DNA from: Weissella viridescens
GTDB taxonomy: Bacteria > Bacillota > Bacilli > Lactobacillales > Lactobacillaceae
Length of the DNA stretch: 64,000 nt
NCBI RefSeq assembly: GCF_003862435.1
Contig: NZ_RHGY01000001.1
Location: forward strand, 186,001 to 250,000
Direction of reading: 5' to 3'
Made by a program: the position numbers and the translations under genes. The first letter of the stretch is position 1, and each line of letters opens with the position of its first letter. Below, piece after piece: positions 55,078-63,216 of the stretch. The notes beneath the pieces were generated by a model that was not told the origin of the DNA, searched no databases, and worked only from the letters and a program-made list of their open reading frames with translations.

Positions 55078-57171
55078 ATGAATCAGAATATATATCAAGT
55101 AGATTTTCATCTACACACCTTACCGAGTGAAGAATTAGATAGAGATTTTTCATTTAGCATGAATTGGCTAAAAAAATATGTCGAGACATTGAATTTAGAT
55201 GGAATCGCGATTACAAATCATGATTTTTTAGATCTCGAAAATTATAATGAAATTGTTGAAGAATTGGGAAGTGGTATTAAAGTTTTTCCTGGTGCAGAGG
55301 TGAAATTAAAAGGTGGTCATTTATTAGTTATTGCTGACCCGGAAGATGCAGAATATTTGTCAGAAGGATTAGTTAAACTTAAACAAATAAAAAATTTAAA
55401 AGGCGGATTACCAGCAGAGGAAGATTTTATTGAAGCGATACCAAGATGGAAGGAGTTTATTTTAATTCCTGATTCGGCAAAATCAAAAAAATATACTTCA
55501 GATAGTGAAAATAGTCCACTTCAAGAAAAGTTCATTGCTGGTGATATGGGAAGTGCTAAAGCATTTAATAAGCAAAAAAAATTAAGTGAAGGATTAACAC
55601 CTGTTCTCTTTGGAGATCTTCATGCAACGGATTATAATGATAAAAATGATTATTCATTAGTTAAGACAACATATATAAAAAGTAGTTCACTTGAAATTCC
55701 TATCTTGAAATTGGCGTTACTTAATAAAAAGAATGTTTCTATAGTGAAAAATCCAAGTAACCGAATAAATGAAGCACAATTTATGGTGCACGGGAAGGTT
55801 ATTTCTGGATCAGACAGTGAAAATTTAATTATTGGGAAACGGGGTTCAGGAAAAACCCACTTTATAAATGATTTAAAGAAAAGCAATTCTAATAAGATTT
55901 TATATATAAAGCAAGGTGAACTTGTTAAAGATAGTACTGAGAAAGAGTTTTATGACGGTTTGAAAAATAGTAATCAGAAGATCACTGAAGAGTTCATGGA
56001 TAAATACAAACCTGTTTTTAGTGAAGCGTTCAAATTGTTAGCAGACAAAAGTACACCAGGTCAATCAATAAATTATTTACAGTCAATTAAAGAATTTGCG
56101 CTGCAAAGTAATGAGACTGATGAAGCTTCGAAAGTTCCTTTATTTTCATCTCCAGAAATTTCTCATAAGATTCCTGTTGGATTGAAGGGGATAGTGGATT
56201 CACTTAATCAGCTGCTAAAAGTAAAAAATGAAACGTATAAAAATATAATTTCTAACTACATAGATGAAACTGATTTAGAAGAGTTGACTAATGTATTTAG
56301 AGCTGAGAGGAGAATGCATACTAAACAAAGAGAAATTTCTAAAATAGCTGATGATATCAGACGCTCCGTAAGAAACGAACTAGATAAAGTTTCATCCCAA
56401 ACGATACCTGATCCTGATAACTTTAATTTGTTAGGTTGGTTTGGACATTCTAAGAGAATAGCATTACTGGATGAATATTTGAAAAATGAGGTTGTGAGAC
56501 CCCATGAAATTTATAAAGTTAAAGTTGGAAACTATTTCACGTTGAAAATTTCGGCAAGACCATTTGAAAGTGCAAGTGAATTTTTAGAGCAAATGGGCAG
56601 AAATGAGTCTGTGCAAGAAGAATTTACAAATTATTATCTTAATAAAAAATATTGGGACTTTTTAGAAGCAATCAGCAATAAAAATTTCTTTTCTAAGGCA
56701 AAGATTTGGCAGTATTTTCTCAAAGTAGAGTATGAATTGTTAAATCAAAATAAGCAGATGGCATCTGGAGGCGAAAGAGCGGAATATGCACTTTTGAATA
56801 GGTTGGAGGATGCACACAACTATGAACTCGTTTTAATTGATGAACCTGAGGCGTCTTTTGATAATCCTTTCCTTACCAATCAATTGCTGCCAATGATTAA
56901 TCAAATATCTCAACATGCAACTGTTTTTGTAATAACACACAGTAGCTCGGTAGGTGCATTAATGCACCCGAACTATATCTACATTACTAAGCTTTTAAAT
57001 AAAGAATATAATATATTCAGTGGATGGTTTGAAACTGGGGAAGTGATGAATATTAATACGGGTGTTACAGAGAGCCTATATGATAATTTAATTGAACTAA
57101 TGGAGTCCGGAAATGAGCACTGGGACGAGAAGGGAATACTATATGAAAATCTTAAAAAAATCAGAAGATAA
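55078..57171 (+). CDS. PHP-domain protein fused to an ABC/SMC-type ATPase (TrlF-like)
   Basis: This is a 697-residue, two-part protein. Residues 1-200 look like a PHP metallo-hydrolase: DFHLHT (9-14), ITNHD (45-49), FPGAEV (70-75) and DLHATD (180-185) provide His/Asp/Glu metal ligands. Residues 245-697 are an ATPase: Walker A IIGKRGSGKT (251-260), a long helical middle that may be coiled coil, signature ASGGERAEYALL (562-573), Walker B VLIDEPEAS with D588-E589, and an H-loop FVITHSS (H621). The start is ATG 55078, about 10 nt after TGGAG. ATG 55063 is also in frame. It overlaps the next gene by 29 nt. A+T-rich DNA with many ATA and AGA codons suggests transfer. Similar PHP-ATPases occur in defence contexts, but the function here is inferred. 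Confidence 0.85.
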   Translation: MNQNIYQVDFHLHTLPSEELDRDFSFSMNWLKKYVETLNLDGIAITNHDFLDLENYNEIVEELGSGIKVFPGAEVKLKGGHLLVIADPEDAEYLSEGLVKLKQIKNLKGGLPAEEDFIEAIPRWKEFILIPDSAKSKKYTSDSENSPLQEKFIAGDMGSAKAFNKQKKLSEGLTPVLFGDLHATDYNDKNDYSLVKTTYIKSSSLEIPILKLALLNKKNVSIVKNPSNRINEAQFMVHGKVISGSDSENLIIGKRGSGKTHFINDLKKSNSNKILYIKQGELVKDSTEKEFYDGLKNSNQKITEEFMDKYKPVFSEAFKLLADKSTPGQSINYLQSIKEFALQSNETDEASKVPLFSSPEISHKIPVGLKGIVDSLNQLLKVKNETYKNIISNYIDETDLEELTNVFRAERRMHTKQREISKIADDIRRSVRNELDKVSSQTIPDPDNFNLLGWFGHSKRIALLDEYLKNEVVRPHEIYKVKVGNYFTLKISARPFESASEFLEQMGRNESVQEEFTNYYLNKKYWDFLEAISNKNFFSKAKIWQYFLKVEYELLNQNKQMASGGERAEYALLNRLEDAHNYELVLIDEPEASFDNPFLTNQLLPMINQISQHATVFVITHSSSVGALMHPNYIYITKLLNKEYNIFSGWFETGEVMNINTGVTESLYDNLIELMESGNEHWDEKGILYENLKKIRR

Positions 57172-57469
57172 TAATAAGGGATTATTTTTAAATTCAGAAA
57201 ATGAATATCAAGATATACTTCAAATAGATAATAACGAATTGCTTAATTTAGCCAATCGTTTATATGAGAATGTAAAAGATCTTCCAAGTGAGGATGAATT
57301 ATTAATTGAAGAGATTAGGAATCCAATTAGTAAAATTGTAATGCGCCAAATATATGCAAAACTATTAGATTTTAAGGATAATGTAGCTAGATTTAATGCG
57401 GAACTTGATAATATTTATTCTGCCCGGAGAACTAATTTAGAAGATGAATCAAGTGATTTCTCAGGGTGA
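57143..57469 (+). CDS. Small helical protein coupled to the PHP-ATPase
   Basis: This is a 108-residue acidic, mostly helical protein that I do not recognise. It starts at ATG 57143, 7 nt after AAGGGA, inside the 3' end of the PHP-ATPase gene (29-nt overlap). An ATG at 57113 is less likely. There is no signal peptide and no membrane span. The overlap and matching base composition suggest a dedicated partner, possibly a regulator or inhibitor of the ATPase. The next gene starts 7 nt after its stop. Confidence 0.75.
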   Translation: MKILKKSEDNNKGLFLNSENEYQDILQIDNNELLNLANRLYENVKDLPSEDELLIEEIRNPISKIVMRQIYAKLLDFKDNVARFNAELDNIYSARRTNLEDESSDFSG

Positions 57470-57476
57470 ATCATTG

Positions 57477-58709
57477 ATGAACAAACAACAAACATTTAAA
57501 GACATCATTGATTTGATGACGCATGATTATGCGGGTTATCAGGATATTCAGGTGGATGCTGATCCATATCTATCAAAGGTTGATGAGGATATGAGCAGTA
57601 TTGATTTTCATAACTTAGTTGAAGATTATTTACGTGATTTCAATGATGGACACGTTTCTTCAACGTCCGATGATGCGTTGAACCATTCACTTGGGTTTTC
57701 AGCACGTCGTGATGGGGATAGTCTGTACGTTGCAGATATTGTAGATGAAACCCGCTTGCAATTAGGTGATGAAATCACGCATCTTGATGATGAAACAGTC
57801 GCTGAAGTTGGGGCCAAATATGCCGAACAGTTAGACAATGTAACGTACCGTCAGCATTGGGATTGGTTATTAAAGCGGGCAACTACCATTACGTTAGCAA
57901 ATGAGCAGAAAATTGAGCTGAAGCGATACAATCGTAGCTACATTCCAGAACACTCATTCAAGAAGATTTCCGATAACACAGGTTATATAAAGTTGACTGA
58001 CTTCTATAATCCAAAGGATATGAATAAATTACTCAATGAACAGAATGAAGCATTGAGTAATCTGGATTATCTTATTGTCGATGTCCGTAAAAACCTGGGT
58101 GGTGAACGTCTATCTTATTGGAACTTACTAAATTATTTTGTTGATAAGACTGAGCCGTTGATTGACCATTATCCAAAAGATTTTGGGTATAAGATTCGCT
58201 GGACGCAACGGAACAAAATTAATCGTTTGAGTGAGCTAGAGCGTTCAAAAAATAGTCGACATAGTGTTATTTTAAATCAGGTTTATCAAGAAGCTTTATA
58301 TCAATGGCAAGATGAAAAACATGCGAGTCAATATGAAGGCATGGATTCGGCGGAAATTAAGCACCAACTTCAACCAGAGGGACATTTAAAGCATATCTAT
58401 GTACTCAGTGATTCAAGAACTGGATCAGCTGGAGAAGACTTTGTCATCGTTGCTAAGTCTTTTGAAAAAGTGACCGTTGTTGGACGGAATACGCGTGGGA
58501 CAATTGATTATGAGCACATGGCACCACAACACTATGATGACTTTAGAGTTTGGTATCCAACTACTCGTTCAAAGTTGATTGATTCAGGGATGCGATTAGA
58601 CGGAGTTGGTACAGAACCTGATGTTAAAATTCGATGGAAACATGAATTTTTGGATAATGATGGTGACCTAGTCTGGATTAAAAACAATATTGAAAAGCAG
58701 AATAAATAA
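57477..58709 (+). CDS. S41-family (C-terminal-processing-like) peptidase, no signal peptide
   Basis: This 410-residue protein has a helical start, DFNDGHVSS (54-62) with a conserved His, a PDZ-like LQLGDEITHLDDETV (94-108) and the S41 core. YLIVDVRKNLGGERL (198-212) and the nucleophile loop SDSRTGSAGEDFVIVAKS (311-328, Ser 317 probable) mark that core. No signal peptide or membrane helix is seen, so it would act in the cytoplasm, unlike CtpA. It starts 7 nt after the small gene and has only a weak AGGGTGA box, so it is likely co-transcribed with the PHP-ATPase pair. Its codon use is nearer to the core genome. The target protein is unknown. Confidence 0.82.
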   Translation: MNKQQTFKDIIDLMTHDYAGYQDIQVDADPYLSKVDEDMSSIDFHNLVEDYLRDFNDGHVSSTSDDALNHSLGFSARRDGDSLYVADIVDETRLQLGDEITHLDDETVAEVGAKYAEQLDNVTYRQHWDWLLKRATTITLANEQKIELKRYNRSYIPEHSFKKISDNTGYIKLTDFYNPKDMNKLLNEQNEALSNLDYLIVDVRKNLGGERLSYWNLLNYFVDKTEPLIDHYPKDFGYKIRWTQRNKINRLSELERSKNSRHSVILNQVYQEALYQWQDEKHASQYEGMDSAEIKHQLQPEGHLKHIYVLSDSRTGSAGEDFVIVAKSFEKVTVVGRNTRGTIDYEHMAPQHYDDFRVWYPTTRSKLIDSGMRLDGVGTEPDVKIRWKHEFLDNDGDLVWIKNNIEKQNK

Positions 58710-58713
58710 CCAG

Positions 58714-58749
58714 AAAAGGCGTAACTTACATACAAGTCACGCCTTTTTA
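58714..58749 (+). terminator. Terminator after the S41 peptidase gene
   Basis: AAAAGGCGT-A-ACTT pairs with AAGT-C-ACGCCTTTT, then TTATT. Confidence 0.88.
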
Positions 58750-58814
58750 TTATGGTAATGGTATTAGATAAATGGTAACATTTGATAAAATAAAAAATTA
58801 CCGTAGGGGGAAGT

Positions 58815-60248
58815 ATGAGATATCAAAACACAGCCCAACAAATTGCGGCTGCGATTCAGCCGGCGCAAGTGGTTGCGCTGACGCTTGTTCAACAAGAATT
58901 AAGAATTGTCGTAAAAGACGCCCAACAAGTTAATGTACAAACGGTGGATCAAATCCCTGGCGTTGTAAATGCAGATATGACAGATGAATATTTGCATATC
59001 ATTCTTGAAAATAAAAATTGTACACAGGTGGTTAATGAACTCGTTGAATTAACGGGGACTAGATCAGTAACGCCTGCAGAATTAGAAGATATCACAACAG
59101 AGATGCACCAAAAGAATCCAATTATGAAATTGGTAAATGTGCTCTCTGATATTTTCGTACCATTGGTTCCGGCGCTTGTTGCTGGTGGATTGTTAATGGC
59201 GCTGGACAACATTTTAACGCAAGCCGGAATCTTCGGACCACAACCATTAGTTGAAATGTTCCCGCAAATCAAGGGGATTTCAGAAATGATTGCGTTGATG
59301 TCAGCGGCACCGTTTATGTTCTTGCCAATCCTAATTGGGTTTACGGCAACGAAGCGATTTGGTGGAAATGAAATTCTGGGGGCTGTCGCAGGAGCGATTC
59401 TCGTCATGCCTCAGCTCGTTCCAGGTGATAAGGTAGCCGAAGTAGTATCTTCGGGACATATGCCAACCTGGGACATCCTAGGCGTTCAGGTGGCACAATC
59501 AGGTTATCAAGGTCAGGTACTGCCAATTATCGGTGTGGCATTCATTCTCGCAACGTTGGAGAAATTCTTCCACAAGCATTTGAAGGGCGCGCTTGATGCA
59601 ACGTTCACGCCAATGCTTGCCCTAGTCCTTACAGGATTTGTTACCTTTATGATTGTTGGACCAGTCTTGCGTGTTGCCTCAAATGGCTTCACGGATGCAT
59701 TGGTATGGTTGGTTACAACGACTGGCGCAGTTGGGTACGGAATCTTTGGGGCCTTGTATGCACCAATTGTCATCACGGGACTTCACCAAACCTTCCCTGC
59801 AATAGAGACGCAGTTACTGACAAATATTGCAAAAACTGGTGGAGATTTCATTTTCCCAATCGCAGCTGTTTCTAATTTGGCACAAGCTGGATCAGCCTTT
59901 GGTGTTTTCTTATTAAGTAAAGGAAACAAGGATTTGCGGGCTGTTTCATCATCTGCTGGTACGTCAGCGCTACTAGGTATCACTGAGCCCGCTATGTTTG
60001 GGGTGAATTTGAAGTACAAGTTCCCATTTTTTATAGCCTTAGGCGCTGCCGGAGTTGGTGGTGTTGTCATGGGAATCTTCCATATGATGTCCATCTCAAT
60101 GGGACCCATGAGTATTCTTGGATTCGTCGCCATTGCCCCAAGCAAGTGGTTGGACTACTTCGTTGGTATTGGTGTTGCATTCTTCATTGCGTTGATTGTG
60201 ACAGTTATTTATGGAAAGACGCGTGTTCGTCGATTTAATGAAAAATAA
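58815..60248 (+). CDS. PTS EIIBC-type sugar permease with degenerate IIB domain
   Basis: This is a glucose/sucrose-superfamily EIIBC of 477 residues without IIA. The EIIC part (about 95-470) has about ten hydrophobic segments, ITGLHQTFPAIETQL and GITEPAMFGVNLKYKFPF, as in ScrA/TreP-type permeases. The N-terminal IIB domain (1-80) should carry HC-TRLR. Here the same place reads LTLVQQELR, with Leu 24 and Val 25 in place of His and the phosphorylated Cys. The only nearby Cys is in ENKNCTQVV. It may depend on another IIB, or act as a transporter or sensor without phosphorylation. The sugar is unknown. It has its own terminator and an extended -10 TGA-TAAAAT (58783-58791). Confidence 0.85.
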   Translation: MRYQNTAQQIAAAIQPAQVVALTLVQQELRIVVKDAQQVNVQTVDQIPGVVNADMTDEYLHIILENKNCTQVVNELVELTGTRSVTPAELEDITTEMHQKNPIMKLVNVLSDIFVPLVPALVAGGLLMALDNILTQAGIFGPQPLVEMFPQIKGISEMIALMSAAPFMFLPILIGFTATKRFGGNEILGAVAGAILVMPQLVPGDKVAEVVSSGHMPTWDILGVQVAQSGYQGQVLPIIGVAFILATLEKFFHKHLKGALDATFTPMLALVLTGFVTFMIVGPVLRVASNGFTDALVWLVTTTGAVGYGIFGALYAPIVITGLHQTFPAIETQLLTNIAKTGGDFIFPIAAVSNLAQAGSAFGVFLLSKGNKDLRAVSSSAGTSALLGITEPAMFGVNLKYKFPFFIALGAAGVGGVVMGIFHMMSISMGPMSILGFVAIAPSKWLDYFVGIGVAFFIALIVTVIYGKTRVRRFNEK

Positions 60249-60254
60249 ATAATG

Positions 60255-60292
60255 AAAACAACAGGGCTATAGAGATATAGCTCTGTTGTTTT
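60255..60292 (+). terminator. Terminator after the PTS gene
   Basis: AAAACAACAGGGCTATA pairs with TATAGCTCTGTTGTTTT around GAGA, with one wobble. Confidence 0.92.
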
Positions 60293-60334
60293 GAGAAGAA
60301 AAAATCAAACATTTGTTGATGAAAGTATGAAAAA

Positions 60335-60350
60335 TCAATGTGGTAAAATA
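60335..60350 (+). promoter_or_regulatory. Extended -10 promoter of the GIY-YIG-DUF2075 gene
   Basis: AATGTGGTAAAATATA contains TGG-TAAAAT (-10 at 60344-60349). The same 16-mer occurs before pncB (30864). No good -35 is seen. Confidence 0.6.
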
Positions 60351-60381
60351 TAGGTGACTGTGAAAATTAAAGGAGACGTGG

Positions 60382-62127
60382 ATGGACTACAAAGTTTACG
60401 ACTTAAGTATAATTAATGGCCAACTTCAAACTACAGAAAAGCAAGAAGAGGTTCTAAAAAGGGTTAATTCAGTTTACGTTTATCATAGTTCCATAACTGG
60501 AAAAATGTATGTTGGGCAAACTAGTGATTTCATAAATAGAAATAAACAGCATTTCAGTGGCTCTGAGAAAAGATTTGTTGTATCGAACTATGACGATGTC
60601 CTTGTTTTAGTTCCTAAAGGAGCTGATTTATCTATGATTTTAGATATTGAGTCGAAATTAATCACATACTTAAAAGCAGATATTGAGAACTCCAAAGCTG
60701 AGAAAGTCAATTTCTCAGAGCATACTATTGAAAATGCCAATTCGGGAGTTACTGTAAATAGCTATAAGAATCGAATCGATACTGATGGCAAAATAATTGT
60801 CCCATTTTGGAAAGAGGAACTTTTCAAACGTGGATGGGTTGATAACGACAGTATTGATATCCTCAAAGAGAATGCGTTAGTAACGTACAGTCCCTATAAA
60901 ATTTTAACGCAACAACAATCAGACATAATGAATGAAATTTTGCATAATGTAAACCAGAATTATGTTGTAAATGGTGATGCTGGAACTGGTAAAACAGTCC
61001 TGTTGACACACCTGGTTGCTGCGCTGTTAGAGAATGATAGAGATATAAGAGTGGCAGTAGTTGTTCAGCCAAATTGGGAGCAGACTGCAAAGAATATTTT
61101 TAGAATTTACGGAATAGCTGAAGATAATTTAGTAATCACAACATCAACAAAGTTGATTACAGATTATGAAGAAAATCATAAAAAATTCGATGTAATTATT
61201 GTCGATGAGGCGCATAAAACATCAAGACGTTTTGGAAAGCAACATCCATCATTTAATTCTGTTTATAAGGGGGAGTTCGAAAATAAAAATAATCATCTAG
61301 AAATTTTAGAAAATATAGGGGGTCAGAAGATATTTTTCTATGATGTATTACAGGCCATACGTCCTGCTAATATTGAAAGAGTTTCGTTTTTAAACCTCAC
61401 AAGTGGATATAAACATTTCTATTTAAAAACTCAATTGAGAATTAGCATAGGGGATAACGGAAATTATTCCTCCGATGACTATGTTAATGGAATTAAGTTT
61501 CTTTTATATAAAGATACGGGGCTTTTAAAATATACTAGTTTTAATAGAGATTTTGATCGAGGGGTCTTCCATGGTTCGAGTCAGGATGATTATTTTGGAG
61601 TTGTTGGAAATAAGCCATTACATGAGTTGTTCGATTGGATTGATGAAGACATGATTGAAAATCCAAATCATATTGATCGTGTACTGGGGGGGCTTGTTGA
61701 GCCATGGAAACAGAAAGATGGCAAAGATCCTAAAAAGATGCATTGGTTTGAAGATGAGATACAACGCAGATGGAATTCAACACAAGTAAATTGGATTAAT
61801 TCGAAAGAAGAAGATGCAGATGCGCAAATAGGATCAGTTTTTGCTGTGCAGGGTATTGATCTTAATTGTGTAGGGGTATTGATGGGAGAGGATCTTTCGA
61901 TAACAGATGAGGGAAAGTTGAAGGCTGATCCAGATCATTTTTATAATGTTAATGGCACTTTTAAACAAGAAGAAATGAAGGAAGTCGAAAAGCAGGATGA
62001 GTTTACTCTGTTTGTCTTGAACATTTATTATGTTTTACTTACACGTGGTGTGGATGGTGTAAGAATTGGTTTTTGGCATAATGAAAAACTAAGACAATAT
62101 GTGATGGATACATTGGATATTAAATAA
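60382..62127 (+). CDS. GIY-YIG nuclease domain fused to a DUF2075 (Schlafen-like) helicase
   Basis: This 581-residue protein has an N-terminal GIY-YIG-like domain: VYVYHSSITGKMYVGQT (31-47), an Arg in the following helix (NRNKQH, 52-57) and a Glu in DIESKLI (88-94). The DUF2075 helicase follows: Walker A VVNGDAGTGKT (195-205), Walker B DVIIVDEAH (270-278), QLR (351-353), VQGIDLNCVGVLMGEDL (489-505) and the motif-VI-like YYVLLTRGVDGV (549-560). AAAGGAGA precedes ATG 60382. DNA is A+T-rich with many ATA and AGA codons. It is monocistronic between two ordinary metabolic genes. A nuclease-helicase of this type suggests nucleic-acid restriction or phage defence, by inference. Confidence 0.85.
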   Translation: MDYKVYDLSIINGQLQTTEKQEEVLKRVNSVYVYHSSITGKMYVGQTSDFINRNKQHFSGSEKRFVVSNYDDVLVLVPKGADLSMILDIESKLITYLKADIENSKAEKVNFSEHTIENANSGVTVNSYKNRIDTDGKIIVPFWKEELFKRGWVDNDSIDILKENALVTYSPYKILTQQQSDIMNEILHNVNQNYVVNGDAGTGKTVLLTHLVAALLENDRDIRVAVVVQPNWEQTAKNIFRIYGIAEDNLVITTSTKLITDYEENHKKFDVIIVDEAHKTSRRFGKQHPSFNSVYKGEFENKNNHLEILENIGGQKIFFYDVLQAIRPANIERVSFLNLTSGYKHFYLKTQLRISIGDNGNYSSDDYVNGIKFLLYKDTGLLKYTSFNRDFDRGVFHGSSQDDYFGVVGNKPLHELFDWIDEDMIENPNHIDRVLGGLVEPWKQKDGKDPKKMHWFEDEIQRRWNSTQVNWINSKEEDADAQIGSVFAVQGIDLNCVGVLMGEDLSITDEGKLKADPDHFYNVNGTFKQEEMKEVEKQDEFTLFVLNIYYVLLTRGVDGVRIGFWHNEKLRQYVMDTLDIK

Positions 62128-62194
62128 ATGATTGATAACCTGAAAAAGGTGTAAAATTAATGAGGGTAGACAATAATTTTTAGGAGGAAAAAAC

Positions 62195-63106
62195 ATGTCA
62201 GAACAAAATCTAGCAACAACAGAGCATTTAAACAACGGTGTCGAAATGCCGCGTTTAGGACTTGGTGTTTGGAAAACAGATAACGCCAGTGCTAAGCAAT
62301 CAGTTAGTGAAGCCATCCAACATGGTTACCGTATGATTGATACGGCGAAGCAGTATGGAAATGAGACTGGTGTTGGTGAAGGTATTCGTGAAGGACTTGA
62401 AAAGTCAGGCTTGAATCGTAAGGATTTGTTTGTAACGACGAAAGTTTTTAACGGTGATCAAGGTTATCAAAGCACTTTAGATGCCATTAATGGTAGCTTG
62501 AAGCGTCTACAATTGACATACATTGACCTCTTATTAATTCGCTGGCCAGTTGATGGAAAGTACATCGATACTTGGAAAGCAATGGAGCAACTTTATCGCC
62601 AAGGTAAGGTTCGCGCCATTGGTATTTCAAACTTTGATGTTGAGCATATGCAAAATCTCTTAGACCATGCCGACATTACGCCAGTAGTTAACCAAATGGA
62701 GTTCCATCCTTTGCAACAACAAAAGGATGTTTTGAAGTTTGCACAACACGCAGGTATCCAAATTGAAGCTTGGTCGCCTTTGGGTGGTGGTGAAGTGTTA
62801 GATAATCCGACACTTCAAAAGATTGCGGACGCACATAACAAGAGTGTGGCGCAAGTCATCATTCGTTGGGACTTGCAACGCAACATCATTACGATTCCAA
62901 AATCATCACATCTTGAACGTATTCAACAGAACGCCGATGTCTTTGATTTTGAATTGACTGATGCAGAAGTTGAGACAGTCAATAATTTAGATGAAGGTAA
63001 GTCTAGCTTGTGGTATGACGACTTTGCTTGGCATAATATGCAAGGTGAAGGTATCCCGGATACAGTTGATACTTGGTATGACTCACCAGAAGATTATGAT
63101 AAATAA
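62195..63106 (+). CDS. Aldo/keto reductase
   Basis: This is an NADPH-dependent oxidoreductase of the AKR superfamily, 303 residues. Family marks are GVEMPRLGLGVWK, the catalytic Asp and Tyr in RMIDTAKQYGNE (D49, Y54), Lys in TTKVF (K83), IGISNF, and IPKSSHLERIQQN for the cofactor phosphate. The fourth tetrad residue, usually His in LLIHWP, is Arg here (LLIRWPVDG, R116). Activity may be altered. Codon use is core-like and an AGGAGG box is present, followed by a terminator. Substrate is unknown. Confidence 0.92.
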   Translation: MSEQNLATTEHLNNGVEMPRLGLGVWKTDNASAKQSVSEAIQHGYRMIDTAKQYGNETGVGEGIREGLEKSGLNRKDLFVTTKVFNGDQGYQSTLDAINGSLKRLQLTYIDLLLIRWPVDGKYIDTWKAMEQLYRQGKVRAIGISNFDVEHMQNLLDHADITPVVNQMEFHPLQQQKDVLKFAQHAGIQIEAWSPLGGGEVLDNPTLQKIADAHNKSVAQVIIRWDLQRNIITIPKSSHLERIQQNADVFDFELTDAEVETVNNLDEGKSSLWYDDFAWHNMQGEGIPDTVDTWYDSPEDYDK

Positions 63107-63109
63107 CAT

Positions 63110-63149
63110 AAAAGGGCATTGATGTGTTATGCATCGATACCCTTTTTTT
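63110..63149 (+). terminator. Terminator after the aldo/keto reductase gene
   Basis: AAAAGGG with ATTGATG pairs with CATCGAT and CCCTTTT, with small internal mismatches, then TTT. Confidence 0.85.
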
Positions 63150-63216
63150 ATAATGATAGTGTATGGTATCCTTTGTTTATTATGAAAAAAAGCATAATTA
63201 ATGAGGTGGGAAGTTT

